A stretch of 64,000 bases of DNA. Origin: Mycocentrospora acerina (Eukaryota; Ascomycota; Dothideomycetes; Pleosporales). The stretch spans positions 1-64,000 of the forward strand of contig JAKUHH010000143.1 in assembly GCA_022701365.1 (NCBI GenBank), given 5' to 3'. Made by a program: the position numbers and the translations under genes. Position 1 is the first letter of the stretch. Each line of letters begins with the position of its first letter. Under the pieces are notes generated by a model. That model was not told the origin of the DNA and did no database searches. It was given only the letters and a program-made list of their open reading frames with translations. Positions 34,824 through 47,139 of this stretch are shown here, in pieces.

Positions 34824-36255
34824 GAGTGTAGCTGCACTCGCGAAGAAATAAATCCATGCGTAAAGAGTTGGATTCATTTGGGCCTTGATCAATTTTTTTC
34901 ACGAGCTGAGAAGACATAATGACACGCTCCCTATTGACTGCATTACCAGATCACGATTAGCTATTGAAGAATGTAGAAGGGACCCATAAGTCATGCCCTC
35001 AACAAAATTCATACTTTCACTAGTGCTTCTTCAGCATATTTGGTTATGCGGAGTGTAAGTAATCCAAAAGTTGTCCTGACTTCTGTTACGAAGTTTGAAG
35101 ATGGATTTTGGATATCGATGGAGTCTCCAACCACCTTGTGCTCTAGGGCTCATTCATCCTCCTGCAAGATCAGAACATTATTGGCACAATTGGAGGGCAT
35201 TGCAGTGGGTGGTGGAATGTGTATGCAAAGGTGTTCTCGATGACGCATTGCAGGCAATGATCAAGACTAGCAGGAAAGGACAGGCATTCGGAAAATTAGT
35301 GGTTTACAAGCTCTTGCATTGAAACACAATACTTGTTGTAGAAATCAAAATAATTCACGTATAAAAGATACGGATTGCTCATTTATGATGTCAAGCCTTG
35401 TTGAGGCTAACGTTTACGTGTTAAATATTACTTAAAGCAGTCTGACATGGAGCTGTGAGGAGGAGATGAAGGTGCTTGACTTTGGCGATGCTGAATTTAT
35501 ATATTCCATATCTCATAACTACGCATGTTTTAATAGCTCTCACGACTTGGGCGCGTTGCTGTGCTATTGCATGCCACTGACATTGCTTGCGCAGTTCCCC
35601 GCGCAACGGCCATAGCCACTTCCTGCTCGCAGCTCGAAAAAAGCGGGGTGCGCAGCAGCCGTATTCTGTCATCTCGGACACACGATCCAAACCATATATG
35701 TATAGTCCTAGTAGACCACCTAGACTTATTACCTCTACCCTCTGCCGGCGGAAAGAACTGTTGTTGACCTCTTACTTGTCACTTTAATAAAGCGTGTTCA
35801 ATTCCCGCTAAAGTGCCTAAACTGAGAGCATTGTGGCGAAGACTGAGACAAAGAGGTTTCGGCCTGAGCGATGACTGCTACCAGTCCAACACAAGCCGCG
35901 AGCTAGATAGAAGACATTAGGTCTCGGGAAGTACACAAGAACATGCAAAGCATTTGCGCAGGTAGCAATTGTGGGGAGAGAGTATTAGCATTTGCTTTGT
36001 TGTCATAGCTGTGTTATGTCGCTCAGCTGGGTATCTGCGTTCGAACACAACAGAACAGAAAAATCATAATCAAGGCTTAATTTTTTCTCAATTATACGTA
36101 CCTCCTACACAAAAAAGACTGAGTCTACAAGTTTTCGTAAGGAAATTGAACAAAGGTAGATCAAGGTCAGATCAAGTGCAAAATACCAAGACGAAATAAT
36201 AAGCATGGTTACAACACTTTCGTACCCAAACACATTTATATTTTCAACTTGACGG
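34824..36255. other. Intergenic region between convergent genes
   Basis: About 1.4 kb between the reductase (+) and the beta-lactamase-like gene (-). Open frames at 35040-35322, 35421-35690 and 35561-35787 lie in overlapping frames on both strands and have no recognised domain. A T-loop-like word near 35789 is not part of a tRNA. Confidence 0.35.
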
Positions 36256-37763
36256 TTAAGTTTTATTTAAACTCGAGTACACAAATTCCTCAAATTTAGC
36301 CAAAAGCTCAACAGCCTTTTCATCTCCGCTCGGTACAAGCTGAGAGAGATAGACACCAGCGACACCATTGTTGAGATCGATCCACTATAGTTTGATAGTG
36401 AGTTGTAGTTCGCATTCACCAGGTAAATGACCTACCCAGTAGCAGTTCGGTAAGCCCGACCAAGTAAGTGAGTTCACTCCGCGTCGTTTTGGTACTGCAG
36501 TAGTGTTTATTAATCCTCCAATCCCAAAGTCAACAGAGACTTCGTTTGGAATAGTGTTCCAGATGGCATTACGATACGACGACGAGTACGAGTCTGGGTT
36601 TTCAAGGCCCTTGGTAGTCTCGAGATGAGGTTGGAACATCTTGTTGACAGTCTCGGGCCGTAGTAACTGCCCGGACAAGATGCCTTGGTAAATCTTGAGC
36701 AAGTCGTCGACAGTTGCAAACAGACCGCCTCCTCCAAAGTCCACCTCAACCCTGTCTGGCCAGTAAGGCTGCACCTGTTCCTGCACACTCTCACCCACTC
36801 GCTCCCAGCTTTTGGCCTTTCGAGCTTGAGTTTCTTCTCGATGCTCAGGATGGAAGGTAGCATCTACGGCAGATACAACGTTAAAAATATGGCTTTGCAT
36901 GTACTCGCCAAGCTTCATAGAGGTGATTCGCTCAACCTTTTTAGTTCGCGATGCGACTTAGTTGACTTTTACATCACGCCGCGCAGTTTATTTCAAGCTT
37001 ACCAAAACTCCAGCCCAGTCAATGCCAGGCGAGTACATCCATCGTTCACCAGGTTCGAACACGAGAAAGTGTTGAGGAAACTTTTCCGCCTGTAACAATT
37101 GGTGGTAAGCTAATGGTATCGCTTTTCGGAGTAAGTCAACTCACGACTGATTTAGGAGGGTTCGGTGGTTGTCTACCCTGCAGCTCTTGGTAGCGTGTTA
37201 GGAGTGGATCCATGAATACATAACCCATGCCGCTGGAGTGAGTCAACAGGTGCCTAGCAACCGCCAGTCCATGTCAGTAAAATGTTATCAACCTTTTAAA
37301 TCAAACACAGAGAATGACTTGCCGAAGGGTAATAGCCTTCGTTGCGGGCCTGAAAATGGCTTCATTCTCCTCATTGAAACCCGTCAAGACCTTCGCATCC
37401 TTCCACTCTGGGAGCAGTTTGGCGATGTCGTCATTCAGGTCTAGTTGTCCCCTCTCAACGCACTGCATTATAGCAATTGTAGTCACCAACTTGGTGCTAG
37501 AGGCGATCCAATACAGACTATTGGACTCATCCTGATCGTCAGATTGCATTCCAAGCCCCTTCACATAGCGAAAAGAACCTTGCGATTGTGTCTAATTAGC
37601 AAAAATAAAACATGGAAAGAAACAAGTAGAAAAAATAGGCGGTTTTAAAGACTTGATACATACCATCCTTACTGATAGCGCCGAGTGTCACAGGAGAGAT
37701 AGGCTGCTTGTCGTCCTTAAATTTGTGACGAAGAGAGTCGAAGGTTTCATCGAAAGAGGTCAT
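36256..37763 (-). CDS. Beta-lactamase-fold esterase / transferase (class C-like, 393 aa)
   Basis: Six exons: 37664-37763, 37323-37578, 37145-37253, 37003-37089, 36436-36936 and 36256-36384, with introns of 85, 69, 55, 66 and 51 bp. All phases fit and the frame ends in TAA at 36256. S60-S-T-K63 (IASSTKLVTT) is the nucleophile motif, Y174-S-P the Tyr motif, and ITLRHLLTHSSG and GLPNCYWWID are family hallmarks. Fungal members hydrolyse esters or amides, or act as acyltransferases (lovD/EstB-like). The second intron has a GC donor (CG-GCAAGT), the known minor GC-AG class; without it the family's RHLLTH motif is lost. No signal peptide, so probably cytosolic. Confidence 0.9.
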
Positions 37764-38172
37764 GACAGTAGAATACTTGCAGTAGCGAGAGTGCTTAAAC
37801 GTTCCTTTATAAACGTCTTTAGTTGTGGGTCGTCGACCCGTCTTACGTTGTTCGAGAATCTTAGATTGGCTAAATTTCTTGCACACCGCATTGCATGAGA
37901 GGCTGCTCGCTTATCATGCCGAGATTTGAATCAGTTAAATCGGCCCGATTCCTAATTTGATACCGGTTTAGACCATACTTTCATTTCTTTTCAAGAGCTA
38001 TAGTTACATAAAAGCAGTCTTCACTGCATTACTTTAAATCGTTGTAGTCCAATAGCTGGGTAAATTTAGTACTTTAGCTTGAACAGCTTAGTGCTATGAA
38101 CAATATTGTTAAGAACACGACTGTCTACTTAAATGGACTGCTTGGTGTATTAATTACAAATATCAGGCTCTG
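37764..38172. other. Promoter side of the esterase gene and transposon flank
   Basis: Composition drops from balanced to AT-rich towards 38.0 kb, where the transposon block begins. The words ACAAATATCAGG at 38152-38163 reappear inverted at 48183-48194, outside the other end of the block. Confidence 0.45.
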
Positions 38173-38229
38173 TACCGTGTCCGTGCGCGTGATGCCCGGA
38201 TTCGCGTGACGCCCTGAAACACCAAAACT
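38173..38229. repeat. pogo-element left TIR
   Basis: Contains two direct copies of an 11-bp box, GCGTGATGCCC and GCGTGACGCCC, with a 17-bp period, perhaps the transposase binding sites. It is much GC-richer than the element body. The inverted partner is at 47884-47940. Confidence 0.85.
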
Positions 38230-38724
38230 ATCTTATTTAAAAAAAGGTTGTTAAGCTAAACACAATTAATACCATAAAATAATTTTTAAGTAGTTAGTAT
38301 AAATAATATATACCAACCTTTTAATCTGCTTAAATTTGCTTAGTAGCCTAATTATATAGCTTTTTTATAACTATAGTAGTAAAGGTGCATAAATAGCTAT
38401 AAGACTTACTACTACATAATATATTTACTACCTATTTATTATACTTACTAGTTTAATAAGAAAGCTTTAAACCTTTCTTATTACTTTTTTAAATAATTAG
38501 AGAACTTTTTAATTATTATTTTCTTCTCTTTTATACTCTTGTTTAGCTTCTTATTTTACTTTCTATTTCTCTTTAACTACTTTTACTGCCTTTCTTACTA
38601 TATGCTTTTCTTAAGCTATCTTTTCTAAATAAAGCTTATAAGCTTTCTTAAGCTTCTTTTTATTAGCTTTTTAGAAATAAAGCTCTTCTTCTTCTTATAA
38701 TTTAACTAACTAATAAGTATGTTC

Positions 38725-39117
38725 TGTAAGGGGCTGGGCCCTGAGGGCTGTAGCTAGGTATGAACTTGAATGAATTAATAGCTATAATAACCTGTTTGTA
38801 TCTATCTATTTATACCTGTTTAGGTGTTCCATGTTTTGTCAGATTGTATCCGTGTGCTGTCTGTAAGGTATCTGGTGCTGCTGGATGTGCTAGGGTAGCC
38901 CTAGGGAAGGTTTAGGTACCTTATTAGTATGTGTAGGGTATCTAGATAGTTTCTGTGCTTTGTCTGTAGGGTATCTAGTATTGCTAGTTTGTGCCTTAGG
39001 GGCCCTAAGACAGATTCTAGCTTAGTAAGGCTAGGAGTCTTAGCAACTAGGTTTTTACTAGCTGTTTATTAGATTAAGGTTTATGCTAAGACTCCTAACT
39101 AGGTGTAGCCTATTACA
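38725..39117 (-). repeat. gypsy LTR (left; 3' LTR)
   Basis: 393 bp from TGTAAGGGGC to CTATTACA. Same length as the right LTR; differences between the two are mainly transitions. Confidence 0.92.
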
Positions 39118-39349
39118 TAATCCCCTTGCTTAGCTAATTGCCTTGCACACAAAACCTTTATAGCCTGTTAGAGATTCCTCTAGTAACTGCTTTTGTTAAT
39201 TTTTCTGCATACTCCTCTATTTTTGTGTGCTGCTTGCCCTTAATTATCCCTGCTGCCTACTTCAGCTTTTCTTGTTATTTATTTAGCGTTTTTCTAGCCC
39301 TTGCTGCTCTTGCCTCTTTCTGCTGCCTATCCCTGCTATACCACCCCGC

Positions 39350-40560
39350 AAAACCTGTGCGTTAGTTAAGGAGAGCTGCAAGCAGCCTTATTTAAGCTCC
39401 CCCTCTGTTATAGTTTCTGCCCTGTTGTCTGTTTCTGCAGCTAAGAAGGCTCTTGCTAAAGCAAAGTATTGTGCTGCTGCTAAGTTAGACACCTGTAAAG
39501 AGTCCCCCTCCCTTACCCCTACTATGTCTAAGAAGCGTTATACTGCAGTAAGTATTGCTTCTTGCGCCTCTTTCTTATTTGTTGTGCTAATTGTATTATC
39601 TTAGTCTACTCTGCAGGTTAAGGTTAATCTCCTTGCTTGCCCTGCCTCCTAGTTTACTGCAAAGGAGACTGCTGCTGCTGTTGCTAAGCTCTGCCTGTTA
39701 TGCTTAACATATGTGCTTAAGTGCAATAGTACTACTAAGTTTGCTTACATTGTAGGTTCTAAGGCTTGTGTGTGTTGCTAGACTGCTAAATATAGTTATG
39801 TTCTAGTAAGCTTCCTTACATCTTCTTCTTATTTTCTTAGTTAATCCTTAGTGTTTCTAGGTTCCCCTAGCCCTCTGCTTCTGCGCCTACTCCTTAGTAG
39901 AGATTTCTAACTGTGTTTTCTGTAGTAACAGCTACATTCTGCTTATCCTTAATAGTATGCATGCTAAGCTCTGCCCTTTCCTCTAAGCTGCCCTTAAGGC
40001 CTACAGTAGTAAGGACAAGCAGAGTAGCATAACTAGTAGTAACGCAGAGACAGATAAGGTCTTCTATTCCTATATCCTTTTTACTAAGGCTGCTGCTACT
40101 ACTGCTTATTTAGCCTTAATTATGTCTTAGCTAGAGTCTTTGCAAGAGTTGCTTTCCTAGCAGGAGCATATTGCTTGTAGCATAGTATGTTTTCTCTTTT
40201 CTATGTGTATTCCTTTTTCTAACCTTCTTTCTTTTTGTTTTAGCTTTATAATCTTAGTACTAGTATTGTCTAAGGGTTTAAGTATTACGTGCGTAAACTT
40301 ATTTATAGTGTAGCCCCCCTTAGTCCTTTGTCTAGTCCTTTTCCTCCTGCAACTCTTAGTGCTCTCCCTATAGTTTCTTCTCCTACTACTGCCTCTTTAA
40401 CCCCCTTTAGGGCTTGCGCTCCTCCTCCCTTAGGTTCTGCTCCTTCTTATCTTGCTAGGGCTATGTCTGCTAATGCTGCTACCTTGTATTTGCAGTCTGC
40501 GCATACTTAGGTTTGTTCCTTCTCTAGTAGTAATAGTAGTGTTAGTTCTGTTGTTATCTC
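39350..40560 (+). pseudogene. Accessory ORF on the strand opposite to gag-pol, with introns
   Basis: Between pol and the 3' LTR the plus strand reads, with stops, as an Ala/Ser/Lys-rich protein: KKALAKAKYCAAAKLDTCK, then a cysteine motif KLCLLC...C...KACVCC, then YSSKDKQSSITSSNAETDKV and LESLQELLS. Two stretches have full fungal intron signals on this strand: 39548-39604 (GTAAGT, TGCTAAT, TTAG) and 40185-40243 (GTATGT, TTCTAAC, TTTTAG). Spliceosomal introns in the antisense direction mean it was a separate transcript and not part of gag-pol. The CxxC...CxCC layout suggests a small metal-binding domain. No known family recognised. Confidence 0.5.
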
Positions 40561-40999
40561 TTCTAAGTCTTAGTAGACTGCCCTTAATATTAACTATAAT
40601 AAGAGGTTAAGTCTTAATAAGATTTCTCCTACTAGTTAAGTTCCTTTAAGGTGCTTATATTTGTAGGCTATATATTTTCTTTCTTTTTTGTATAGTAATA
40701 ACAGTAATAATTCTTCCTTTTCTTTCTTTTTAGTGTTGTTAAGGCTCTATTAGGGTTCCCTGCTAGAACCCTAGTAGTAAAGTGCCTTAGCTATTTCTCT
40801 TTTCTTTTATAAATTCTTCTTATTAGTCTAGCGCTTTATTATCCTATAGGGTTCTAGCAGGTTCCTAGGTTGTTATTGCGTATCTTACTTATTTAATAAG
40901 CTATTAGAGTCTAAAGCCTCTTCTTATTTTTTTCTTTCTTTCTTTTATAATTTCTTCTACAGCCTATTCTTTATGTAGTCCTCTATCTTCTTCTAATGT

Positions 41000-43900
41000 A
41001 ATAGTGTTTAGTTAAGGGTTGTCTAAGACTTGCCTAGGTAACAGGTCTGTAGCAGCTAGTTAGAGCTAATCTATATAGAAGACTAGGTGTATTCTAGGCA
41101 AGGTATTTATTTTAGCTGTAAATAGTAAAGGTACTTTAATTATAGAGAACTTTGCATTTTTCTAATTAAGCTTCTTGCTTTGTCTACTATTAGAGAAATG
41201 TTCTCTGTATTATAGCTACACCTTGTCTCCTATCTTTAGTACTAGTAATTCCTGTTAGTGCTTGTTTAATTAATGTTCCTATTCTTATTATGCTTCTGCT
41301 ATTCTAGCTTAGATATAGTTAAACATTTCCTTAAACTTCTTAATTATAGATTTAGCAGTTTTTTCTGTGTTAACTAGGTAGCAGTGTCTTTCTTCTGCTA
41401 TGTTGTCTAGGCCTTCCTGTATAGCATCTATGTTGTATCTGTGTTAAAGGAAAAACAGGCTTACTCTTGTTAACATAGCGTTGCGCCTATTTATAGCTAT
41501 TTATGCTATAAGGCACCTTAGTGCCTAATCTAACTATGCCTATCTTATAAAAGCTTGTAAGTAGGTTTCTACTATACTATTTATTTATTCTGTTAAACTA
41601 TTAGTCTGCAGGTAGTGTGCTGTTAATAGTTACCTGTTAATTCCTAGTCTTAAGCATACTGTTGTCTATAGTTTGCTAACAAACTGCCTGCTACAGTCTA
41701 ATACTATTGCATCTAGTAGCTAGTAGTACACTACTATTCTCTTAATAAAGGCTTCTACTATTATTCTAGTTTCTATGTTAGCTAGGGGAATTAGGACTAT
41801 GCTCTTACTTAACCTGTCTGTTACTACTATTAAGTGCTTTTTTTTATTACTTATTAGTAAGTCTACTATAAAATTAATTAATAGTTCCTTTTATATTTAG
41901 TCTAGCAAGAGTAGTAGTTTAAGTAGTCCTCTTTTTAGTTCCTGCTATAGCTTAGTTTACCTGCAAATATCACAGTTGCAGATAAATCTTCTAACACTAT
42001 TTAACATTCCTAGCTAAAATAGTGTTCTAGCTAATATAGCGTATGTATTTTCTTGTCCTAGATGTCCTGCTACTAGTAAGTTGTAATTATCCCCTATAAG
42101 TTTAGTGCGTAATTTATCTAATTTAGGTACCTATCTCTGTCCTTAGTAACACAGGAGCCCTTGTTTATCTATTAAACATTCTGCTAAAGAGGCTTTAATG
42201 TTAAGGTTAGGTAGGAACTTCCTCTGCCTTGTAGTTACTATGTTTCTTGCGTTCTAGTATTACTTATCTAAAGCTATAGCGTTGTCTTATAATTGTTGTA
42301 TTATGTCTGCATTGTCTTAGATCTCTGTTAGTTGTCTTACTAGGTAAGCCCTAAGTGCTGTGTTCTAAAAATTAAGTGTAGCACTTGCCTTATTTTCTTT
42401 ATTTAGTATCTGTAAGTTTGCTGCTAGTTGTAGTATTTAAAAGAACCTTAATTTCTTTCTCTTATTATTACTGTTAGTAGGAATATCTTCCTCCTTACGC
42501 AAGAGTGTATTAGCTTAGCTGTTAACTTTGCCTAGTTAGTAGACAAAGGTTAGGTTAAATTAGCTTAGTATGCTTAACTACTATACATATCTTTCTAAGA
42601 GTAATTGTGCTGTGCTAAAGTATTCTAGATTCTTATAGTCTGTTATTACCTTAAATAATTCTACTTATTGCAGTTTTATTTTCTATTATTCTAAGCACTT
42701 AATAACTGCAAGGAGTTCCTTATTGTAGATATTATAGTTTACTTCTGCAACTAAGTTTTTTAAGGAGAAGTAGGCTACTATTTATAGTTAGCTGTTTAGG
42801 TGTTGTTAGGATAGGGTCCCTCTTATAGCCTACCTAGAAGTGTTGCATTTAAAGATAGTAGGGAAGCTAGGGTTAAAGTTTGCTAGTTAAGGTTCTTTTG
42901 TAAATTCCTTTTTTAGGTTGTTAAAGGCAAGTTGTTGTTCTGTCCTCTATGTAAATTCTGCTCCTTTCCTAGTAAGTTTTATTAAGAGTAATACTATGCT
43001 AGAGAAATTGCTTATAAATTGTTAGTAAAAGTTAGCAAATCTAATAAAACTCTTTATCCCTTTTACTGTCCTTAGGGATTCCTATAACGTTATTGCTTAA
43101 ACCTTAGCTAGGTCTATACTTATTCCCTTTCCTGCTTTTATAATAAACTCTAGGTACTTTGTTTCTGTTACACTAAACTTACTCTTGTCTATGTCTAAGT
43201 AGAGTCTAGTGTTGCCTAGTTTCTTTATTATTTGCGTTACTTTTTCTTTGTAGTCTTTTCTTAATCTGTCTAAGTATATAAGTATGTTATTAACAAAGGC
43301 TGCGCAGGAGTTATTAAGGTAATCCTTAAGTACCTAGTTTATATATCTTTAGAATATGCTTAGGGTGTTTGCTAGGCTAAAAGGGGTTACTAGCTACTTG
43401 TATAGTCTAAATCTAGTGCAGAAGGCTGTTTTTTATTTGTTGCTTTTTACTATTTATATTTTATAAAATGCTTAGATAATGTTAACCTTAGTAAACTATT
43501 ATGCTTTTAATATCTAGGATAATGTTTTGTGTATAAGAGGCAGGGGGTATCTATCCTTAACTAAGATAGTATTAAGGGCCTAGTAGTCTATGCAAAAGTA
43601 TAATCCCCTTCTTAGTTTTTTTACAAAGAGTATAGGTGCACTAGTGCTTAATTAACTAACTTAGATAAATCCCTTGCTTAAGTAATCTGTAAGTTCCTTT
43701 CTTAAGACAAGTAGTTCTTCCTAAGACATGTTGTATAGAGGTCCCTAGGGTATCTCTGTGTCTTTTCTGTCCTTCTTTACTAAGTTAATAACATAGTTAA
43801 TACTTCCTCCTCTAAAGGGGGGGAGTTTACTAGCTTTTTCTTATAAGAATACTTTATATAAGTTATGCAAGTACTTAGGTAATTTTTCCCTAGAGTCTTT

Positions 43901-45600
43901 ATAGATTTTTGTTTTAAGAGCCTTTTGTATATCTGCTAATAAGGCAGTACTTACTTAGATAGAAGGGTCTTTCCTTGCTTATTTTACCTAGGCTATGTAC
44001 AAGGTTGCTCTAATAGCTCTAGGTTATAGTATTAGTTTCCTTTCTTCCTTACTTCTTATTCTTGTGCGCAAAGAATATATAAAGAGTAATTTCTTTGCAG
44101 GTGCTATAGTAACTTAGTTCTTGTTTATCTAAGGTCTCCTAAGTATTAAGTTATATTCCTTGTTACCTGCTATTTTATATGCCTATATAGTCTCTTTATA
44201 GCTATTAATATCTATTCTTAACTTAACTACTGTGCTTACTTAGCTTGTTCCCTCTCTTACCCTAGTTACTACCTAGGGTTTAACTTTTGTGCGCTCTAGA
44301 TTGTGTTTTTAAGAGAAATACTTTAATATAATTCTATATATTAAGCAACCTATGTCTATTAAGGTTAAGGCAGATGTTATTTTATTAACTAATAAGTGTA
44401 CTATTATAGGTAGTAAGTCTAGGAATTGCGTGCAAAACATTCTAAAATTCTTCCTTCTTTTTAGTTCTAAGGACCCCTGCTTGCGACTATAAGCAGGAGT
44501 GTCTAGTTTTCTATCTTAGATTTATCTGCTAATATGTTTCCTTCTTCCTGCGTTCTTCTGTTAGACACTTATGTTAGTCTTTTAGCAGGCTAAAATAGAC
44601 AATTAGGAATAAAGTAGTTCTTCTCTCTGTACTATAGGCATAATTTGTTTTTCTTATAGTAACTTCTTTCTTCTAGTGTAGCCTAGCTAGCTCTGCGGTT
44701 TTATTTTAGCTAGTCTAATGCTCTTCCTGCAGTAGCCTATACGTCTTCTATGCAGTCCCCTATAGGGGACTTCTAGCAGAAGTAAGAGGTTCCTAGTTTT
44801 ATCTAGTACATGTTCTCTTTAATAGACATTACTTTCCTTATAAAGTTATATATTAACTAACTTTGCAGGATATCTACTGTAATTATCCTGTCTTATAGGT
44901 CTTCTCTTAGTAACTTTAAGTACCTTATTTTTAGGTTAGCCTTATTTTATTTTTCTCCTAAGTTATAGGCTAATTTTATAAATTCTGCGTTAAAGGTTTA
45001 TAGTAGTGTTTTTCTTTGTTTTAGGGTTTAGAGTTTCTTCCTAGCCCTTTCTAAGAGTAACAGATTAGCGTATTGCTAGTCTAAAAACTGCTAGAAGTCT
45101 TTAGCTAATCTATAAAAGTTCTAGTCTACTTAAGATAAAGTAAAGTTAGCCCTAGTTCCTTTAAGTCTATTAAAAATGTAGCCTACTGTTAAGGAGATTA
45201 AGTTGCTGTCTTATTCTAACTTATATTTTATCTAATTTTTCTAACATCTGTAGTTAGAGTTGTTCCTATTAAAGAGTTTTAGGTTAGGGCTCTTATAGTT
45301 TGTCTTAGGTGCTTGCACTGTAGTGTAAGATTAACGTAACACAGAGATTTCCTTATTAAATTACTAGTGTTATTTGTTTAAGAGATTCTAGATTATTGTA
45401 CTAACTAATTCTAATTCTAGTAGTTTGTTTAGTAGTTCTAATGTTACTTTTTTTGCAGAGTCTCTATTTAGCTAGCAGGGATTGTTAGCTAATCTCTTAT
45501 TAATAAGGTTTATTTTAGCAGTCTTGTCCTCTAGGTCTATCTTGTCCCCTAGTTTGTTATATATATGCTTAAGGATGTGTTTGTTAGAATCTCCTTAGAG
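41000..45600 (-). pseudogene. Decayed gypsy gag-pol
   Basis: Minus-strand translation with many stops shows pol in order: a protease-like LIDIGC (about 44350); reverse transcriptase with VKDRYPLPLI (about 43560) and FVNNILIYLD at about 43270-43300, where the active FVDD has become VNN; an RNase H region (AEVNYNIYNKELLAVIKCLE, about 42720); and the integrase zinc finger VRRFICNCDICR near 41960-42000. This order (RT, RNase H, integrase) defines Ty3/gypsy. Stops replace Gln and Trp codons, as RIP predicts. Gag should lie between about 44.6 and 45.6 kb but no motif was read there. Confidence 0.88.
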
Positions 45601-45690
45601 GGCTATTTTTAGAGCTTCTTCTACTAGTTCACTTACGCAGTTTGTTAGCTAGAGGTCTATCTTAGTCCTATAAAAATTAATTAATTTAAT

Positions 45691-46083
45691 TATAAGGGGC
45701 TAGGCCCTAAGGGCTGTAGCTAGGTATAAACTTAAATAAATTAATAGCTATAATAACCTATTTGTATCTATCTATTTATACCTATTTAGGTGTTCTATGT
45801 TTTGTCAGATTGTATCTGTGTGCTGTCTGTAAGGTATCTAGTGCTGCTAGATGTGCTAGGGTAGCCCTAGGGAAGGTTTAGGTACCTTGTTAGTATGTGC
45901 AGGGTATCTAGATAGTTTCTGTGCTTTGTCTGTAGGGTATCTAGTATTGCTAGTTTATGCCTTAGGGGCCCTAGGACGGATTCTGGCTTAGTAAGGCTGG
46001 GGGTCTTAGCAACCGGGTTTTTGCCAGCTGTTTGTCAGATTGAGGTTTATGCCGAGACTCCTAACTGGGCGTAGCCCATTACA
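45691..46083 (-). repeat. gypsy LTR (right; 5' LTR)
   Basis: 393 bp, starting TATAAGGGGC (TG to TA by one transition) and ending CCCATTACA, followed by the TGTTC duplication. Its last ~100 bp (GGATTCTGGCTTAG..., AACCGGG, GCCGAGACTCC) escaped most of the mutation seen in the left LTR. Confidence 0.92.
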
Positions 46084-46916
46084 TGTTCTTTGCTTAATTT
46101 TTGTAGAAACTAAAAAATAGTACTACTATAGTACTTATAATATTAGAGTAAATAAAGAGCTATATTATATTTCTTTTTTCTCTTCTTAATTATAAGTGCT
46201 TTTTAGAACTCTTAGTTTTAAAGTTTAAACAGCTTATTTTATACTTAAAAAAAGTAGAATATTAAACTAAGCTTTTTTACTTTCTTTAAATCTTTATTTA
46301 CTACTGCTTTACATAGCAGGTTCTCTAACTTACTCTAAGTAGAAGTAAAAAGTATAAAACTTTTTAATAACACTTACTTATCTTAATTAATCTTTAAAGT
46401 ATCTTAGCTAGTAAAATACTAGGAAAAATACTAATTTATGTAAATCTAGTAAAATTTCTTTTTAAAATAAGTTTTACTAACCTCTCTAAACTAAAAGCAA
46501 ATTTTTTATTAACTTTTTACTAAGAGAAACTTTAAACTATTAAAAAAAGAAAGTTAAAATCTCTTTTAAATATTCTATAAAGAGAGACTTTAATGTAGCA
46601 ATCTTAAGTGGCTAAAGTATGTAAGATAAGTAATAAAGAATGCTAGCTATAAAGATTCTATATTTATTTTATAAGTCTTAGAAATTTATAGAAACAAAAG
46701 ATCTATAGCTATAAAAGATAAGTTGCTTTTAAAATCTATTTTCCTTTGCCTTAGTGTAGCAATTAAACACTTGCTTAAGCTAAGTAAAGCCTATATTATT
46801 ATTAGTCTTTCTTAAAAGTAACAAGCTAACAAAATTATACGTTTTCTTAGCTATATTTATCTTAACTTAGATTAATTATATGCTTTTTTAACATCTTTAA
46901 ATATGAAGCTTAGTAA

Positions 46917-47139
46917 TGTAACAACGCAGGTAAGAAGAGAGTGATCTAAATAGGGACTGAAGTGTCCACTATAAGGCATATAGGAGTGCTAGGACTAGAA
47001 GGTATACTAAAGATACTATTCTCTACTCTTATAGGTCTTATATAAAAGGATACAGAAAAACTACTCTACTAGGCTACGCTGCTAACCCTTTTATATATAC
47101 ATTTCCTTAGGTATCCTTAATCCTGGTAGGTGCGTAACA
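46917..47139. repeat. Possible solo LTR inside the pogo element (223 bp)
   Basis: TGTAACAACG at the left and TGCGTAACA at the right give TG...CA ends with inverted TGT(A)AC/GTAACA. The interior has a TATATAAAAGG-like TATA box (47038-47049). No target duplication was found, and a short 11-bp tandem repeat (ATAGCTTCTAG) follows at 47140-47166. Tentative. Confidence 0.3.

Larger units (their letters stand above)
38725..46083 (-). mobile_element. Ty3/gypsy LTR retrotransposon, complete structure, RIP-mutated (7.36 kb)
   Basis: Two 393-bp LTRs (38725-39117 and 45691-46083) are flanked by the 5-bp duplication TGTTC (38720-38724 and 46084-46088). The minus strand encodes pol, so the 5' LTR is the right one. 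A purine tract (AAGCAAGGGGA, minus strand) lies next to the left LTR as expected for the 3' side. The interior is dense in TA and TAG. It sits inside the pogo element. The right LTR keeps a CpG-richer 3' third, while the left LTR is mutated throughout. Confidence 0.93.

Noticed and set aside
35780..35815. tRNA T-loop-like word GTTCAATTCCCGC
   Set aside because: No matching anticodon or D arm upstream and the stem does not pair fully.
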